Shown here one piece after another: positions 9,166-18,155 of a DNA stretch of 64,000 nucleotides. The notes under the pieces were generated by a model. It ran no database searches and had not been told where the DNA came from. It saw only the letters and a list, made by a program, of their open reading frames with translations. Position 1 is the first letter of the stretch. Each line of letters opens with the position of its first letter. The DNA comes from Burkholderia sp. TSV86 (lineage in GTDB: Bacteria; Pseudomonadota; Gammaproteobacteria; Burkholderiales; Burkholderiaceae): assembly GCF_001522865.1 (NCBI RefSeq), contig NZ_LOWB01000109.1:124001-188000 (forward strand). Reading direction: 5' to 3'. The translations under genes and the position numbers were made by a program.

Positions 9166-9606
9166 ATGAGAGACGAACTGCTGGCCACGATCACCGACGA
9201 ACATGCGAGCGTCGAGGCGTTCGCGTCGCTGCTCGCCTATGAGGAAAAAGCGCTGACGACGCCCGAGCCGCTCGATGCGCTGCCGGGCCTCGTCGCCCGA
9301 AAGCTCGAACTGATCAACAAGCTCGCACGCCTCGAACGCGAGCGCGACGCGCTGCTCGCGTCGCTCGGTTTGCCGGCCGGCAAAAAAGGAATGGAGCGCG
9401 CGGCCGAGGACGACGTGCGCATCGCGAGCGGCTGGCAGTTGCTACAGCAGGCAGCCGAGCGCGCGCGCCACGCAAACGCGATCAACGGGATGCTGATCCG
9501 GATCCGGATGGATCACAACGAGAAGGCGCTATCGGTGCTGCGCGCGGCGCCGCAACACGCCGCGCTCTATGGGCCGGACGGGCGCCTCGGGGCTGCCGCG
9601 CGCTGA
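9166..9606 (+). CDS. flgN: FlgN-type flagellar export chaperone
   Basis: FlgN chaperones the hook-filament junction proteins FlgK and FlgL. The 146-residue product is mostly helical and charged: MRDELLATITDEHASVEAFA, then YEEKALTTPEPLDALPGLVA, RKLELINKLARLERERDALL, and a C-terminal RHANAINGMLIRIRMDHNEK. The alternation of EEKAL, KLELI and ERERD matches the FlgN pattern, and the NG(M/R)LI helix is typical. Position immediately after flgM is standard. The start at 9166 is preceded by GAGCGAAACGAG. No paralogue is seen in the window. Confidence 0.93.
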   Translation: MRDELLATITDEHASVEAFASLLAYEEKALTTPEPLDALPGLVARKLELINKLARLERERDALLASLGLPAGKKGMERAAEDDVRIASGWQLLQQAAERARHANAINGMLIRIRMDHNEKALSVLRAAPQHAALYGPDGRLGAAAR

Positions 9607-9761
9607 CCGTCCGCGAGGTCCAGCGCGCTGCATGATCCGCCTGCATCCGCGCGATCCTTATCGGCGCGGTTTGCGGCCGCGCCGCATGAGGGCATGACAA
9701 GCATGGCGCGCTGCGCGAAGCGCACGCCGCGCGAATTGGGCCACCGGGCCGGTGGCCGTCG

Positions 9762-9813
9762 GCATCAACTGCCGGGTTCAACCACCAGGTTCAATCGCCA
9801 GATTCAACCCCGT
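9762..9813. repeat. Degenerate 13-bp tandem repeat downstream of flgN
   Basis: Four consecutive 13-base units share a (G)(G/C/A)TTCAA-like core: GCATCAACTGCCG, GGTTCAACCACCA, GGTTCAATCGCCA and GATTCAACCCCGT. Just to the left (9739-9757) is a near-perfect inverted repeat, GGCCACCGG with CCGGTGGCC. Both lie in the 235-base gap between the convergent flgN and cca genes. The hairpin could be a bidirectional terminator but has no T-run. Confidence 0.6.
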
Positions 9814-9841
9814 GCGCCAGCGCATGCCACGTCTTCGTCAC

Positions 9842-11083
9842 TTACTCGCCACTTCCGATCGCCTCCGCCACTGCCCGCACTCGGGCGCGGTGCACTGCGT
9901 CCTTGATCTGCGCCGGCTGGCCCGCGAACTGCTGCGCGATCGCGCCCGCATCGACCGCGCGTGCCGCAACGAGCGCCTGCCGCAGCCGCTCGGCCTGGGG
10001 ATAAGGCTGCGCGCCGAATCCAAGCCGCCCGCGCGCGTCGGCTTCGCTCGCTTGCAGCGCCTCGGCGAAACGCGCGGGCTTGCGCAGTGCATCGGCGCGC
10101 TCGAAAAGCCGCACCAGCGCCGCCGCGCCCATCTCCATCACACGATGCAAATTGCCGTGCTCGCGCGCAACGAGCAGCGCCAGATCGCGGCACTCGTTCG
10201 GCACCCGCAACCGCTCGCATAACGGCTTGATCAGCTCGACGCTGCGTGCTTCGTGCCCGATATGGCGCGGCAGCACGTCAGCGGGCGTGGTCGCCTTGCC
10301 GAGGTCGTGCGTGAGCGCCGCGAAGCGCACCGGCAGCGTATAGCGTTGCTTCGCCGCGTAATCGATCACCATCATCACGTGCACGCCCGTATCGACTTCC
10401 GGATGGTAGTCGGCGCGCTGCGGCACGCCGAACAGCGCGTCGATCTCGGGCAGAATCCGCGCGAGCGCGCCACAGTCGCGCAGCACCGCGAACATCCGCG
10501 ACGGCTCGTCCTCCATCAGCCCGCGCGCAAGCTCCTGCCAGACCCGCTCGGGCACGAGCGCATCAGCCTCGCCCGCGGCAACCATCTCGCGCATCAGCGC
10601 CAAGGTCTGCGGCGCGACGGAAAAATCGGCAAAACGCGCGGCAAAGCGCGCGACGCGCAAAATCCGCACCGGGTCTTCGACGAACGCATCGCCGACATGC
10701 CGGAACAGCTTCGCGCGCAAATCCGCCTGTCCGCCGAACGGATCGACGATCGGCCCGATCAGCGTGCCGTCCGGGCTCACCGCGCGCGCCATCGCGTTGA
10801 TCGTCAGGTCGCGACGCGCGAGATCCTGCTCGAGCGTCACGTCGGGTGCGAAATAGAACTGGAAGCCGTGATAGCCCGCCGCCGTCTTGCGCTCGGTGCG
10901 CGCGAGCGCGTATTCCTCGTGCGTGCGCGGATGCAGGAACACCGGAAAATCCTTGCCGACCGGCTTGAAGCCCTGCGCGGCCATCTGCTCGGGCGTCGCA
11001 CCGACCACCACGTAATCGTGGTCGCGCACCGGCAAGCCGAGCAATGCATCGCGGATCGCGCCGCCAACCGCGTAGATGTTCAT
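9842..11083 (-). CDS. cca: CCA-adding tRNA nucleotidyltransferase with HD domain
   Basis: Adds or repairs the 3'-CCA end of tRNAs without a nucleic-acid template. The 413-residue product begins [20 protein letters not shown] then [14 protein letters not shown], the class II nucleotidyltransferase head with its metal-binding acidic residues, followed by [12 protein letters not shown] and [13 protein letters not shown]. Residues about 225-290 hold an HD phosphohydrolase domain ([22 protein letters not shown]), as in the long enterobacterial and beta-proteobacterial enzymes. The start at 11083 overlaps the stop of the upstream glutathione S-transferase gene by four bases, so the two are probably co-translated. 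Confidence 0.96.
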   Translation of the reverse strand: MNIYAVGGAIRDALLGLPVRDHDYVVVGATPEQMAAQGFKPVGKDFPVFLHPRTHEEYALARTERKTAAGYHGFQFYFAPDVTLEQDLARRDLTINAMARAVSPDGTLIGPIVDPFGGQADLRAKLFRHVGDAFVEDPVRILRVARFAARFADFSVAPQTLALMREMVAAGEADALVPERVWQELARGLMEDEPSRMFAVLRDCGALARILPEIDALFGVPQRADYHPEVDTGVHVMMVIDYAAKQRYTLPVRFAALTHDLGKATTPADVLPRHIGHEARSVELIKPLCERLRVPNECRDLALLVAREHGNLHRVMEMGAAALVRLFERADALRKPARFAEALQASEADARGRLGFGAQPYPQAERLRQALVAARAVDAGAIAQQFAGQPAQIKDAVHRARVRAVAEAIGSGE

Positions 11084-11727
11084 CGCGACGGCCCGTAGAC
11101 GTCGATCACGGTCGTCTCGCGGCGCGCGGCGTCGATCCACTCGCGCACGGCCGGCAGCTCGGCGACGCTCGCCGCGTAATCGCGCGCTTGCGGCGACAGC
11201 GGCACCGCGAACGCGCGAAAGCGCAGCACGACGGGCGCGTACATCGCGTCGGCAATCGAGAACGCGCCGAACAGGAACGGCCCGCCCGACGCGGCCACAC
11301 ATTCGCGCCAGATCGCGTCGACGCGCGCGACGTCGTCGAGCGCGGCCGGCGACAGCTCACGCGCGGGCGGCGTGTCGCGGATATCGAGCGGCATCTCGCC
11401 GCGCAGCGCGGCAAAACCGGCGTGCATCTCGGCCGACACACAGCGCGCCCGCGCGCGCGCGGCCGCATCGCGCGGCCAGAGCGCGTGCTGCGCGAAACGC
11501 TCCGCGAGCGTCTCGGCGATCGCGAGCGAATCCCATACCGGCACGCCGTCATCACCGATCAGGCACGGTATCTTGCCGGACGGCGAATACGCGCGAATCC
11601 GCGCCGCCGTATCGTCGCGGCGCAACTCGATCGGCACCTCGTCGAACGGGATGCCAAAGTGCCGCATCAGCACCCACGGGCGCATCGACCACGACGAGTA
11701 ATTCTTGTCTCCGACGACGAGTTTCAT
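11080..11727 (-). CDS. Glutathione S-transferase family protein
   Basis: A 215-residue soluble protein with the GST layout. N-terminal thioredoxin-like domain: [20 protein letters not shown], with [20 protein letters not shown] (cis-Pro and glutathione-gamma-glutamyl contact), then [11 protein letters not shown]. The C-terminal helical domain contains [20 protein letters not shown], the conserved N-capping box region. The active residue is probably the serine of the NYSSWSMRP segment, as in zeta-like and related bacterial GSTs. Substrate unknown. It is read with cca, with which it overlaps by four bases. Confidence 0.92.
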   Translation of the reverse strand: MKLVVGDKNYSSWSMRPWVLMRHFGIPFDEVPIELRRDDTAARIRAYSPSGKIPCLIGDDGVPVWDSLAIAETLAERFAQHALWPRDAAARARARCVSAEMHAGFAALRGEMPLDIRDTPPARELSPAALDDVARVDAIWRECVAASGGPFLFGAFSIADAMYAPVVLRFRAFAVPLSPQARDYAASVAELPAVREWIDAARRETTVIDVYGPSR

Positions 11728-11833
11728 CCGATTCCTTTCCTTTATTCCTGCTCTGCCACGCGCAGATCGAGCGATCTCCACAGCCGGCGGTCCCCCGCCG
11801 AAGTTCCGAAACGCCCCGCCGACGCGCCAGCCG

Positions 11834-12793
11834 TCAGCGTCGCGCGCGCCAGCCGGCGAAGCGCGAATAGAGCGCCGTATCGCCAATATACGTCGGCGCA
11901 ACGCTCTCGACGCTCGCGGGCGCAATCCCCAGCTCGGGCGCGAGCGGCCCCGTCATCACGCTGGGCACCGACAGCGACGCGAGATTGTCGCGGGTGAGCA
12001 GCGGCTCGCCCGGCAACAGTTCGAATACGCGCGCCTGCATTCGCGCGAGCGCATCGGGCAGCCTGACGATCCGCGCGCGGCGCCCGGCAAGCGCGCCCGC
12101 ATAGCGGACCAGCGCCTCGAGCCGGTACGTGCGCGGCCCGCCGAGTTCGTAGGTTTTGCCACGCGTCGCATCGCGCACGCACGCGTTTGCGAGCGCCAGC
12201 GCGACGTCGCCGACGTAGACAGGCTGTATCAACGCATCCGGCATCGCAAGCGGCAACACCGGCAGCAAGCGCTGCAGCCGCGCGAACAGCGTAAGAAACG
12301 CATCGCCCGGGCCGAATACCACCGACGGCCGGAACACCGTCACATCGAGCGCGCCCGTCGCAGCCCGCGCATGGAGCGCGGCTTCGCCGTCGCCTTTCGA
12401 GCGCAGGTACATGCTTGGCGCGTGCGGATCGGCGCCGAGCGCGCTCACGTGGATCACGCGCGGCACGCGCGCCTCGATGCACGCGGCGGCAAGCGACGCG
12501 GGCAGCGCCACATGCAGCCGCGCGAAGCGCTCGCCATACGGCAAGCCCCGCGCGCCATGCAGCACGCCGACGAGATTGACGGCAACCCGAGCGCCCGCGA
12601 CGAAGCGGGCCAGTTCGCGCTCGTCGAATGCGCCAAGCTCGACGATCTCGACAGGCAGCATCGCGAGATGGCGCGCGTGCTCGCGGCGGCGCGCGGCGAT
12701 CCGCACGCGCGCGCCCGAGCCGACGAGCGTATTGACGAGCCGGCTGCCGATGAAGCCCGTGCCGCCGACGACGGCGATGGTCTGGCGCTGCAT
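11834..12793 (-). CDS. NAD-dependent epimerase/dehydratase, NDUFA9-like
   Basis: An atypical short-chain dehydrogenase of 319 residues. The N-terminal Rossmann fold is clear (IAVVGGTGFIGSRLVNTLVG). Further motifs are VNLVGVLHG, VIHVSALGAD, SMYLRSKGDGEAAL and VTVFRPSVVFGPGD, and then QPVYVGDVALALANAC. The YxxxK of active SDR enzymes appears as YLRSKGDGE, the form found in the NDUFA9 / complex I assembly branch, so it may bind a nucleotide without being a sugar epimerase. The next gene on the same strand is slt, 256 bases upstream. Function in this organism is not established. Confidence 0.88.
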   Translation of the reverse strand: MQRQTIAVVGGTGFIGSRLVNTLVGSGARVRIAARRREHARHLAMLPVEIVELGAFDERELARFVAGARVAVNLVGVLHGARGLPYGERFARLHVALPASLAAACIEARVPRVIHVSALGADPHAPSMYLRSKGDGEAALHARAATGALDVTVFRPSVVFGPGDAFLTLFARLQRLLPVLPLAMPDALIQPVYVGDVALALANACVRDATRGKTYELGGPRTYRLEALVRYAGALAGRRARIVRLPDALARMQARVFELLPGEPLLTRDNLASLSVPSVMTGPLAPELGIAPASVESVAPTYIGDTALYSRFAGWRARR

Positions 12794-13049
12794 GATCTTG
12801 CCCCATCCATATTCCGCCGCGCAGCCTGGCCGCCAAGCCCCCAGGCGGCTAGGCGGCAACCAAGCGGCGGGCAGCGGCAGCAGCGCATACGCGCCGACAG
12901 GCGCGGCACGCCACGCGCCGGCCGCATATTGGCGGTGGCGGCCCGCGGGTTGCGCGCCGGCCTGCGAGGCCGCGCCGGGATACGCCGCCGCTCTATGCAC
13001 GCCAACGCGCTTGCGGCATGCGCGCGGCGCTCGTTACGGCTCGTTACGA

Positions 13050-15005
13050 TTACGGCGCGATGAACCCGAGGCGCGCCTTCAACGACTGCGGCTTCTTCTC
13101 GAACAGCGCCGCATAAAACGTTTCGTTCGACAACACGTTCTTCACATAATCGCGCGTCTCGTTGAACGGAATCGTCTCGGCGAAAATCGCGCCCTCGACC
13201 GGCCGCGCGAGCGCCTGACGCCACTGGCTCGGCCGCCCCGGCCCCGCGTTGTAGCCGGCCGTGGCGAGCACCGCCGAATTGTCGAACTTCTGGTAGATGT
13301 CAGACAAATACCAAGTGCCGAGCTGCACGTTCGTATCGATGTCATGCATTTGCCCGCGCGACAACGGGCCCAGCCCGAGCTTCTTCGCAACGAGTTGCGC
13401 GGTCGCCGGCATCAGTTGCATCAGGCCGCCCGCGCCCGCCGACGAACGCGCGTTCGTAATGAAGCGCGACTCCTGGCGGATCAGCCCATACGCCCACTCG
13501 ACGTCGAGCCCATTTTGCTGCGCGTAGCGCTCGACGATATCGCGGTATGGCGACGGGTAGCGCAACATGAAATCGTGCTCCGACGTCGTGCGGTCCGCCG
13601 TGTTGACGGTGCGATCGAGCAAATCGATGCGCTTGCCGTACTCGGCTGCCGCGAGCAACTGCCTGTCGGTCATCCCGCGCAGCGGCCAATTCCACTCGCG
13701 ATTGCCTTCGAGCCGCAGATTGAGCGCATAGAAACGCTGCGCGAGCGCGAAACCCGGCACCTTGCGCATCGCGTCGATCTCCGCGTCCGATACCCGGGTG
13801 CGCGGCGGAATCACGGTTTTCTGCCCCAGTTCCTCACCGGCGAGCTGCCCGTAGAAATTGAATTGCCCGGCGATCCGCTCGAATTCCTGGTTCGCCTTCA
13901 GCGTGTCGCCGCTTGCCTTCAGCGCGCGCGCGCGCCAGTAGATCCAAGTCGTATCGTCACGCAGCGACGCGGGCATCTGTTCGATCGACCAGCGCACCAT
14001 CGGCCAATCGCCCGCCAGCAACGCCGCGCGCGTGCGCCATTCGTATGCGGCATTCGACAGCCGTGCGTTCATCGATTGCCGATACCACACCACCGCCTGC
14101 GGCATGCGCTTGAGCGCCGCCTGAAAGCCGATCTCGCCCCAGCCGGCCGCCTGCTCGGCCGCGGACAGCGACGGCGCGAGCGACGTCAACTGCCCCGCCG
14201 CGGCGTCCGGATCGTTGCGCGCCATCCGCGTGATCGCGATGAGCGCGAGCTGCCGCGACGTCGCATCCGCGCCGATGCCGCGCGCAAGAAACAGCGGCGG
14301 CGCGCTCATCACCTGCTCGAAGCCCGCCGGGCGCTCGCCGAGCATGTCGGCGATCTTGCCGCCCGTCGTCGTGTAATTCTGCTCATACGCGAAACGCACC
14401 TGCGCCCATACGTCATCGCTCGAGAACTGCTTGTTCGCGGCAAGCGCGCCGATCAGGTCGACACACGCATCGCCGTAGACCTTTGGATCGACGAGCAGAT
14501 CGCGGGCCATATCGGCGACGTTCTCGCCGCGCGCCGCGCGCGATTCGAGCGCGTAGCACTTGACTTGCGTGTCGTCGTCGAGCACGAAGCGCTTGTACTG
14601 CTCGTCGAAATTGCGCCAGTCGTGGCGCGCGCCGAGCACGAGCAGGTAATCGTTGCGCATCCGGTCGGCGATCGCCTGGCCGTCGTAGCGTGACAGGAAC
14701 GACAGCACCGGCGCATCCGGCGCGTCGATCCGCGCACGGCCGGCCGAATCGAACAATTGCGGCTTAATCTGGAAATATTCGAGATAAGACGGCGCTGGAT
14801 AATTCGGGATCAGCGCGGCGAGTTGCGCGGCGCGCCCCGCATCGTTCTTGCGCGCGGCCTCGCGAAGCTGAACGAAGATTTGATCGTCGTAAGACGATGT
14901 GTCGTCGGCGGTCTGCGCGACGCAGGTGGCCGTCCCCACGGCCAGCGCGGCGGCGGCAAGCAGCGTTGCCGCCGCGCGATATACTCGGTGAAAACTGGTT
15001 GACAT
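13050..15005 (-). CDS. slt: Soluble lytic murein transglycosylase (Slt70 family)
   Basis: Cleaves peptidoglycan glycan strands in the periplasm to give 1,6-anhydro-muropeptides. The 651-residue product has a signal peptide (LLAAAALAVGTATCVAQT), a long alpha-superhelical region (residues about 40-440), a linker domain, and a C-terminal catalytic domain. The catalytic glutamate lies in YGLIRQESRFITNARSSAGA, followed by GLMQLMPATAQLVAKKLGL, YLSDIYQKF and AGYNAGPGRPSQWR. The start at 15005 is 21 bases from the divergent GTG of the folate enzyme gene, so their promoters overlap. Confidence 0.96.
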   Translation of the reverse strand: MSTSFHRVYRAAATLLAAAALAVGTATCVAQTADDTSSYDDQIFVQLREAARKNDAGRAAQLAALIPNYPAPSYLEYFQIKPQLFDSAGRARIDAPDAPVLSFLSRYDGQAIADRMRNDYLLVLGARHDWRNFDEQYKRFVLDDDTQVKCYALESRAARGENVADMARDLLVDPKVYGDACVDLIGALAANKQFSSDDVWAQVRFAYEQNYTTTGGKIADMLGERPAGFEQVMSAPPLFLARGIGADATSRQLALIAITRMARNDPDAAAGQLTSLAPSLSAAEQAAGWGEIGFQAALKRMPQAVVWYRQSMNARLSNAAYEWRTRAALLAGDWPMVRWSIEQMPASLRDDTTWIYWRARALKASGDTLKANQEFERIAGQFNFYGQLAGEELGQKTVIPPRTRVSDAEIDAMRKVPGFALAQRFYALNLRLEGNREWNWPLRGMTDRQLLAAAEYGKRIDLLDRTVNTADRTTSEHDFMLRYPSPYRDIVERYAQQNGLDVEWAYGLIRQESRFITNARSSAGAGGLMQLMPATAQLVAKKLGLGPLSRGQMHDIDTNVQLGTWYLSDIYQKFDNSAVLATAGYNAGPGRPSQWRQALARPVEGAIFAETIPFNETRDYVKNVLSNETFYAALFEKKPQSLKARLGFIAP

Positions 15006-15026
15006 CGTTGTGAACGGAGCACGGAA

Positions 15027-15626
15027 GTGAGCGAAAGCATAGCATGCGCCCCGGCGTCGAATCCGAAGCAAACGCTGCGCGAATCGCTGGCCCGGCGCCG
15101 CGTCGATGCGCACCGCGCGCCGCACGCGCACGGTGCGCTCGCGCAACGCGTGCTCGCGGCGCTCGACGCTTGCGCGCCGCGCTCGGTCGGCTTCTACTGG
15201 CCGCTGCCGGGCGAGTTCGACGCGCGCGGCACGATCGCCGCATGGCTGGCGGACGACGCCCGCCGGCAAGCCGCGCTGCCCGTCATCGAAACGCCGCGTG
15301 CGCCGCTCGCCTTCCATATATGGACGCCCGACGCGCCGATGCGCGAGGGCCGCCACCGGATTCCCGAGCCGGCGTCGGGCGCGCCGATCGTGCCCGATCT
15401 GCTGCTGATCCCGTGCGTGGGGTTCGACGACGCCTGCTTCCGGCTGGGCTACGGCGGCGGCTATTACGACCGCACGCTCGCCGCGTGGCCGGGCGGCAGG
15501 CGGCCCATGACGATCGGCATCGCATACGACGCATGCGGCGTGCCCGAACTGCCGCGCGACGCGCACGACCTGCCGCTCGACTGGATCGTCACCGAGACGC
15601 GAACCTGCCGGGCGATGCCTGGCTGA
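15027..15626 (+). CDS. 5-formyltetrahydrofolate cyclo-ligase
   Basis: Converts 5-formyl-THF to 5,10-methenyl-THF with ATP. The 199-residue product has the family motifs LRESLARRRVDAH (N-terminal basic region), VGFYWPLPGEFDARG, PDLLLIPCVGFDDACFRLGY and the signature GGGYYDRTLA. The start is GTG at 15027, preceded by ACGGAGCACGGAA; there is no better ATG. It is divergent from slt with only 21 bases between starts. Often called fau or ygfA. The downstream 287 bases hold a tandem repeat array and no gene. Confidence 0.95.
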   Translation: MSESIACAPASNPKQTLRESLARRRVDAHRAPHAHGALAQRVLAALDACAPRSVGFYWPLPGEFDARGTIAAWLADDARRQAALPVIETPRAPLAFHIWTPDAPMREGRHRIPEPASGAPIVPDLLLIPCVGFDDACFRLGYGGGYYDRTLAAWPGGRRPMTIGIAYDACGVPELPRDAHDLPLDWIVTETRTCRAMPG

Positions 15627-15683
15627 CGCATCGGCACGGCCCGTGCTCGGCGGGCGTACTTGGCGGGCGCATATTGCCGCTGC

Positions 15684-15849
15684 GCTTTGCTGTCATACTT
15701 TCTTCCGCGCTTTGCCTTCAGGCTTTGCCTCCGCGCTTTATCGCCGTGCTTTGCCGCTACGCTTTGCCGTCGTGCTTTGCCGTCGTGCTTTGCCGTCGTG
15801 CCTTGTCCCCGCGCTTTGCCCCGTACTTTATCGCCGTGCTTTATCCCGC
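15684..15849. repeat. 13-bp degenerate tandem repeat array, about 13 copies
   Basis: A run of 12- to 13-base units beginning GCTTT: GCTTTGCTGTCAT, GCTTTGCCTTCAG, GCTTTGCCTCCGC, GCTTTATCGCCGT, GCTTTGCCGCTAC, then three identical GCTTTGCCGTCGT at 15761-15799, then GCCTTGTCCCCGC and four further degenerate units to 15849. The array occupies most of the gap between the convergent folate gene and GNAT gene. Reading frames through it are open on both strands only because the unit lacks stops; I do not call it coding. The minus-strand frame would be Lys/Arg/Ala rich. Confidence 0.85.
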
Positions 15850-15913
15850 GCATTACCACCCTGCATCGCAGCCGCGTGACGCACCCATATCGCGATAGCC
15901 GCATCGCGCAGTT

Positions 15914-16378
15914 TCAGGCCGGCCCGGCTTCCAGCTCGGCCAGCAGCGCACTCAAATAACAGCTATGCAAGAAACGGCACTCACGCCGCAGCATGCCGTA
16001 CAGAATGAAGTTCGTGCCATCCCCCGCGCCCTCGCGCATCACGCCTTCGCGCACGAAGCCGAGATGCTCGCCCAGACGCTGCGCCCCGTCGTTGTCCGCG
16101 CGCACGAGCCCGGTCACCCGATTGCATCCGAGCACCTGAAACGGGTACATGAACGCAGCGCAGACAAACGCGCGCGTAATCAAATGGCGCGATCCCCGGC
16201 ACGCGAAATGCATCAGCACGTTCGGCCCGTTGTGCCCTTGGTAAAGCACACCCGCGACGATGTCCCCATCGTTCTCGAGCCCGATCGTCGCACAGTAGTC
16301 ATAGCGACGCTCACCCGTCATGCTGGCGACGAAATGCATCACTTCGTCGCTGCGCTCGAACAACAGCCTGCTCATCAT
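15914..16378 (-). CDS. GNAT-like acetyltransferase (function unknown)
   Basis: A 154-residue protein with a partial GNAT pattern. ERRYDYCATIGLENDGDIVA and GVLYQGHNGPNVLMHFACRG give the central strands, then ITRAFVCAAFMYPFQVLGCN and RVTGLVRADNDGAQRLGEHL resemble the acetyl-CoA binding and following helices. GFVREGVMREGAGDGTNFIL is the usual C-terminal GNAT segment seen in phage and RimJ-like members. The classical Q/R-x-x-G-x-G/A loop is not obvious, so catalysis is uncertain. It starts 19 bases after the stop of the HrpF/NopX-like gene, in the same direction, and the two are probably one transcription unit. Confidence 0.7.
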   Translation of the reverse strand: MMSRLLFERSDEVMHFVASMTGERRYDYCATIGLENDGDIVAGVLYQGHNGPNVLMHFACRGSRHLITRAFVCAAFMYPFQVLGCNRVTGLVRADNDGAQRLGEHLGFVREGVMREGAGDGTNFILYGMLRRECRFLHSCYLSALLAELEAGPA

Positions 16379-16397
16379 CGAACCGATGCGGCCGGAC

Positions 16398-18155
16398 TCA
16401 ACTCGGCAACGTCATGCCGAACTGCCGCAGCGTTGGATTCACGTTATCGGCGAAGGCCGCCTGGCGCTGATGCTTTCGGATCAATTCCACGATCCACAGC
16501 ACGCCCAGCACGATATCCGGAATGACCAGCACGGCGTCGAGCACCCATCCGGCAGGCCCCGCGCCGGCCAACGCACCCATCGTAGCCGTGAGCGCGCCCA
16601 TCGCACCGCGAACGCCCGCGCGCATGGTCAGGCCCAGCACGCGCGACGCCGCGCGTTCGGCGATTTCCTTGCCCGCAGCGCCGGTTAGTTTGTACAGTTG
16701 CTCGACAGCGGTCTTCGCCTCCTGGACCGCGTTCCGGGCGTCTTTGACTTTATCCGTGACGTTCTTGACTGCGCCCGCCGCATCGCGCAGCGAGGTCCGG
16801 CCGGCCGCCCCTGCCGCCAAACCCGCCGCCACGCCGCCGACGCGCCGGCCGCCGCCGCGGCCAAGCCCGCGCTCCCCGGCACTGCCGCCAGCCTGCTCGA
16901 ACATCGCGCCCAGGCTCTGCATCTCCGGCGGCGCGGTTTGCCGCAGATACGCGGCCGTCGCGGGATCGTTCGCAAGCGCCGCGATCGCCCGCTGCAATTC
17001 GGCCACCGTGATGCGGACGTCGCGCAGACCATCCGCGCCGCCGGCCACGACATCGACCAGCGTCTCCATCAGCTTGATCATCACGGCCGCCTTCTGCCGA
17101 GCGGCATAGTTCTGCGGACGGGCGAGCACGTCCTCGCCGAGCGACTGGATATCGGTATCGGCGGTAATGTTGCGCACGCTCGCGCGCCATAGAAAATCCT
17201 GCTCGGCCGCCTCGTCGGACGGCGCATCTTTCAGCACGAAATTCGACACATTGTTGGCCGTGAGATCGTCGCTGCGCGGTTTGGTCGCTTTATCGTCGCC
17301 GCTTCGATCGATCGCATCGAACGCACCCTTGCTGGACCACGCCTTCGCCGCCGCCTTCAGCGACGCGCTGAAGCCTTCGTTATCCTGCAACGCGTCGATT
17401 TGCTGCCGGCTCGTCAATCCGCCACCGTTCTTGCCACCGGCGTAGTTGTTGTCCTTGCCGTTCGACCGGTGGCCCGCCGACTCGCCCGCGATAGGCAAGT
17501 AGGCCTGAAGCAGCGCAGCCGCGCGCGCGATGTTCAGCGCGTCGCGCGGGGCGTCCGGGTGCTTTGCCTGGTATTCCTTGAGGTTCTTGTCGGCAAGGGC
17601 GAGGTTGGTTCGGACGTCCTTCAGAAAATCGCCGAGTCTTCCGCGATCGATGCCGCCATCCGGCCTGAGCGCGTGTTTATTCTGCAACGCGGTCCTCAGC
17701 GACGGATTGTCATGGACGAAATTCAGTGCCGCGCTGATCTGCCCGGCCGTCGGCCGTTGTCCGGAAGTGCTCGGCTCGCCTGCCAGAATTTGCATCGCGG
17801 CAATCGGCCGCTCGAGCGGCACGCGTTGATCGTAAGCCGCCAGATCGGACCATTGCGCGAGATCGGCCGCGTCGCTTTGCGCACTGTAGTCATCGAGCAG
17901 CGCATACGAACCGTCGTTCGCCGCCTGGACGTTCCGCTCGGCTGGCTGATCGGCACGCGCAGTGCTCAATCGCCGCGACGCGGACGCAGTCGCGGCGTTG
18001 AAGCGGCGGCGCGCCGGCGGACGCAGGCTTTCATTGAGCAACGCGTCGATGGCGAACGCCGTCGCGGCGCATTGTCCAAGCTTGTCCGCGGGCTTGCGGC
18101 CGCCTTCCGCTGCGGTCAAATCGGTTGCCGAAAGAGGAAAAGATAGGCTGCCCAT
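16398..18155 (-). CDS. HrpF/NopX/HrpK-like putative type III translocator
   Basis: A 585-residue protein without a Sec signal, started at 18155 by an excellent AAGGAG site. Its layout recalls plant-pathogen type III translocon proteins (HrpF, NopX/NolX, PopF, HrpK). The N-terminus is polar and Ala/Arg/Asp rich. Residues about 130-300 hold repeated acidic helical segments resembling divergent calcium-loop motifs (RPDGGIDRGRLGDFLKDVRT, FDAIDRSGDDKATKPRSDDL). A Gly/Arg-rich linker follows, then a coiled segment (VKNVTDKVKDARNAVQEAKT). The C-terminus is hydrophobic, with a likely membrane segment at about 537-557 (WVLDAVLVIPDIVLGVLWIV). I recognise the family by pattern only. No secretion genes are adjacent. 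Base composition looks a little lower in G+C than its neighbours. Confidence 0.55.
   Translation of the reverse strand: MGSLSFPLSATDLTAAEGGRKPADKLGQCAATAFAIDALLNESLRPPARRRFNAATASASRRLSTARADQPAERNVQAANDGSYALLDDYSAQSDAADLAQWSDLAAYDQRVPLERPIAAMQILAGEPSTSGQRPTAGQISAALNFVHDNPSLRTALQNKHALRPDGGIDRGRLGDFLKDVRTNLALADKNLKEYQAKHPDAPRDALNIARAAALLQAYLPIAGESAGHRSNGKDNNYAGGKNGGGLTSRQQIDALQDNEGFSASLKAAAKAWSSKGAFDAIDRSGDDKATKPRSDDLTANNVSNFVLKDAPSDEAAEQDFLWRASVRNITADTDIQSLGEDVLARPQNYAARQKAAVMIKLMETLVDVVAGGADGLRDVRITVAELQRAIAALANDPATAAYLRQTAPPEMQSLGAMFEQAGGSAGERGLGRGGGRRVGGVAAGLAAGAAGRTSLRDAAGAVKNVTDKVKDARNAVQEAKTAVEQLYKLTGAAGKEIAERAASRVLGLTMRAGVRGAMGALTATMGALAGAGPAGWVLDAVLVIPDIVLGVLWIVELIRKHQRQAAFADNVNPTLRQFGMTLPS

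Noticed and set aside
9739..9757. GGCCACCGG/CCGGTGGCC inverted repeat as a terminator between flgN and cca
   Set aside because: No T-run on either strand and almost no loop; kept only as context for the nearby repeats.
12411..14693. A 760-codon open frame on the plus strand antisense to slt and the NDUFA9-like gene
   Set aside because: It is Arg/Ala/His-rich shadow sequence opposite two well-supported genes; GC-rich DNA often leaves such frames open.
15684..15849. The repeat array as a CRISPR
   Set aside because: Units are 13 bases, contiguous and without spacers; no cas genes nearby.
15464..15904. A Lys/Arg-rich 146-codon frame on the minus strand through the 13-bp repeat array, resembling a histone-like tail
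   Set aside because: Half of it is antisense to the folate enzyme gene and the rest is translated repeat; the unit is not a multiple of three and both strands are open.
16398..18155. A full non-flagellar type III secretion island around the translocator-like gene
   Set aside because: Neighbours are housekeeping and 5-oxoproline genes; no export apparatus, chaperone or regulator of that kind is present in the window.
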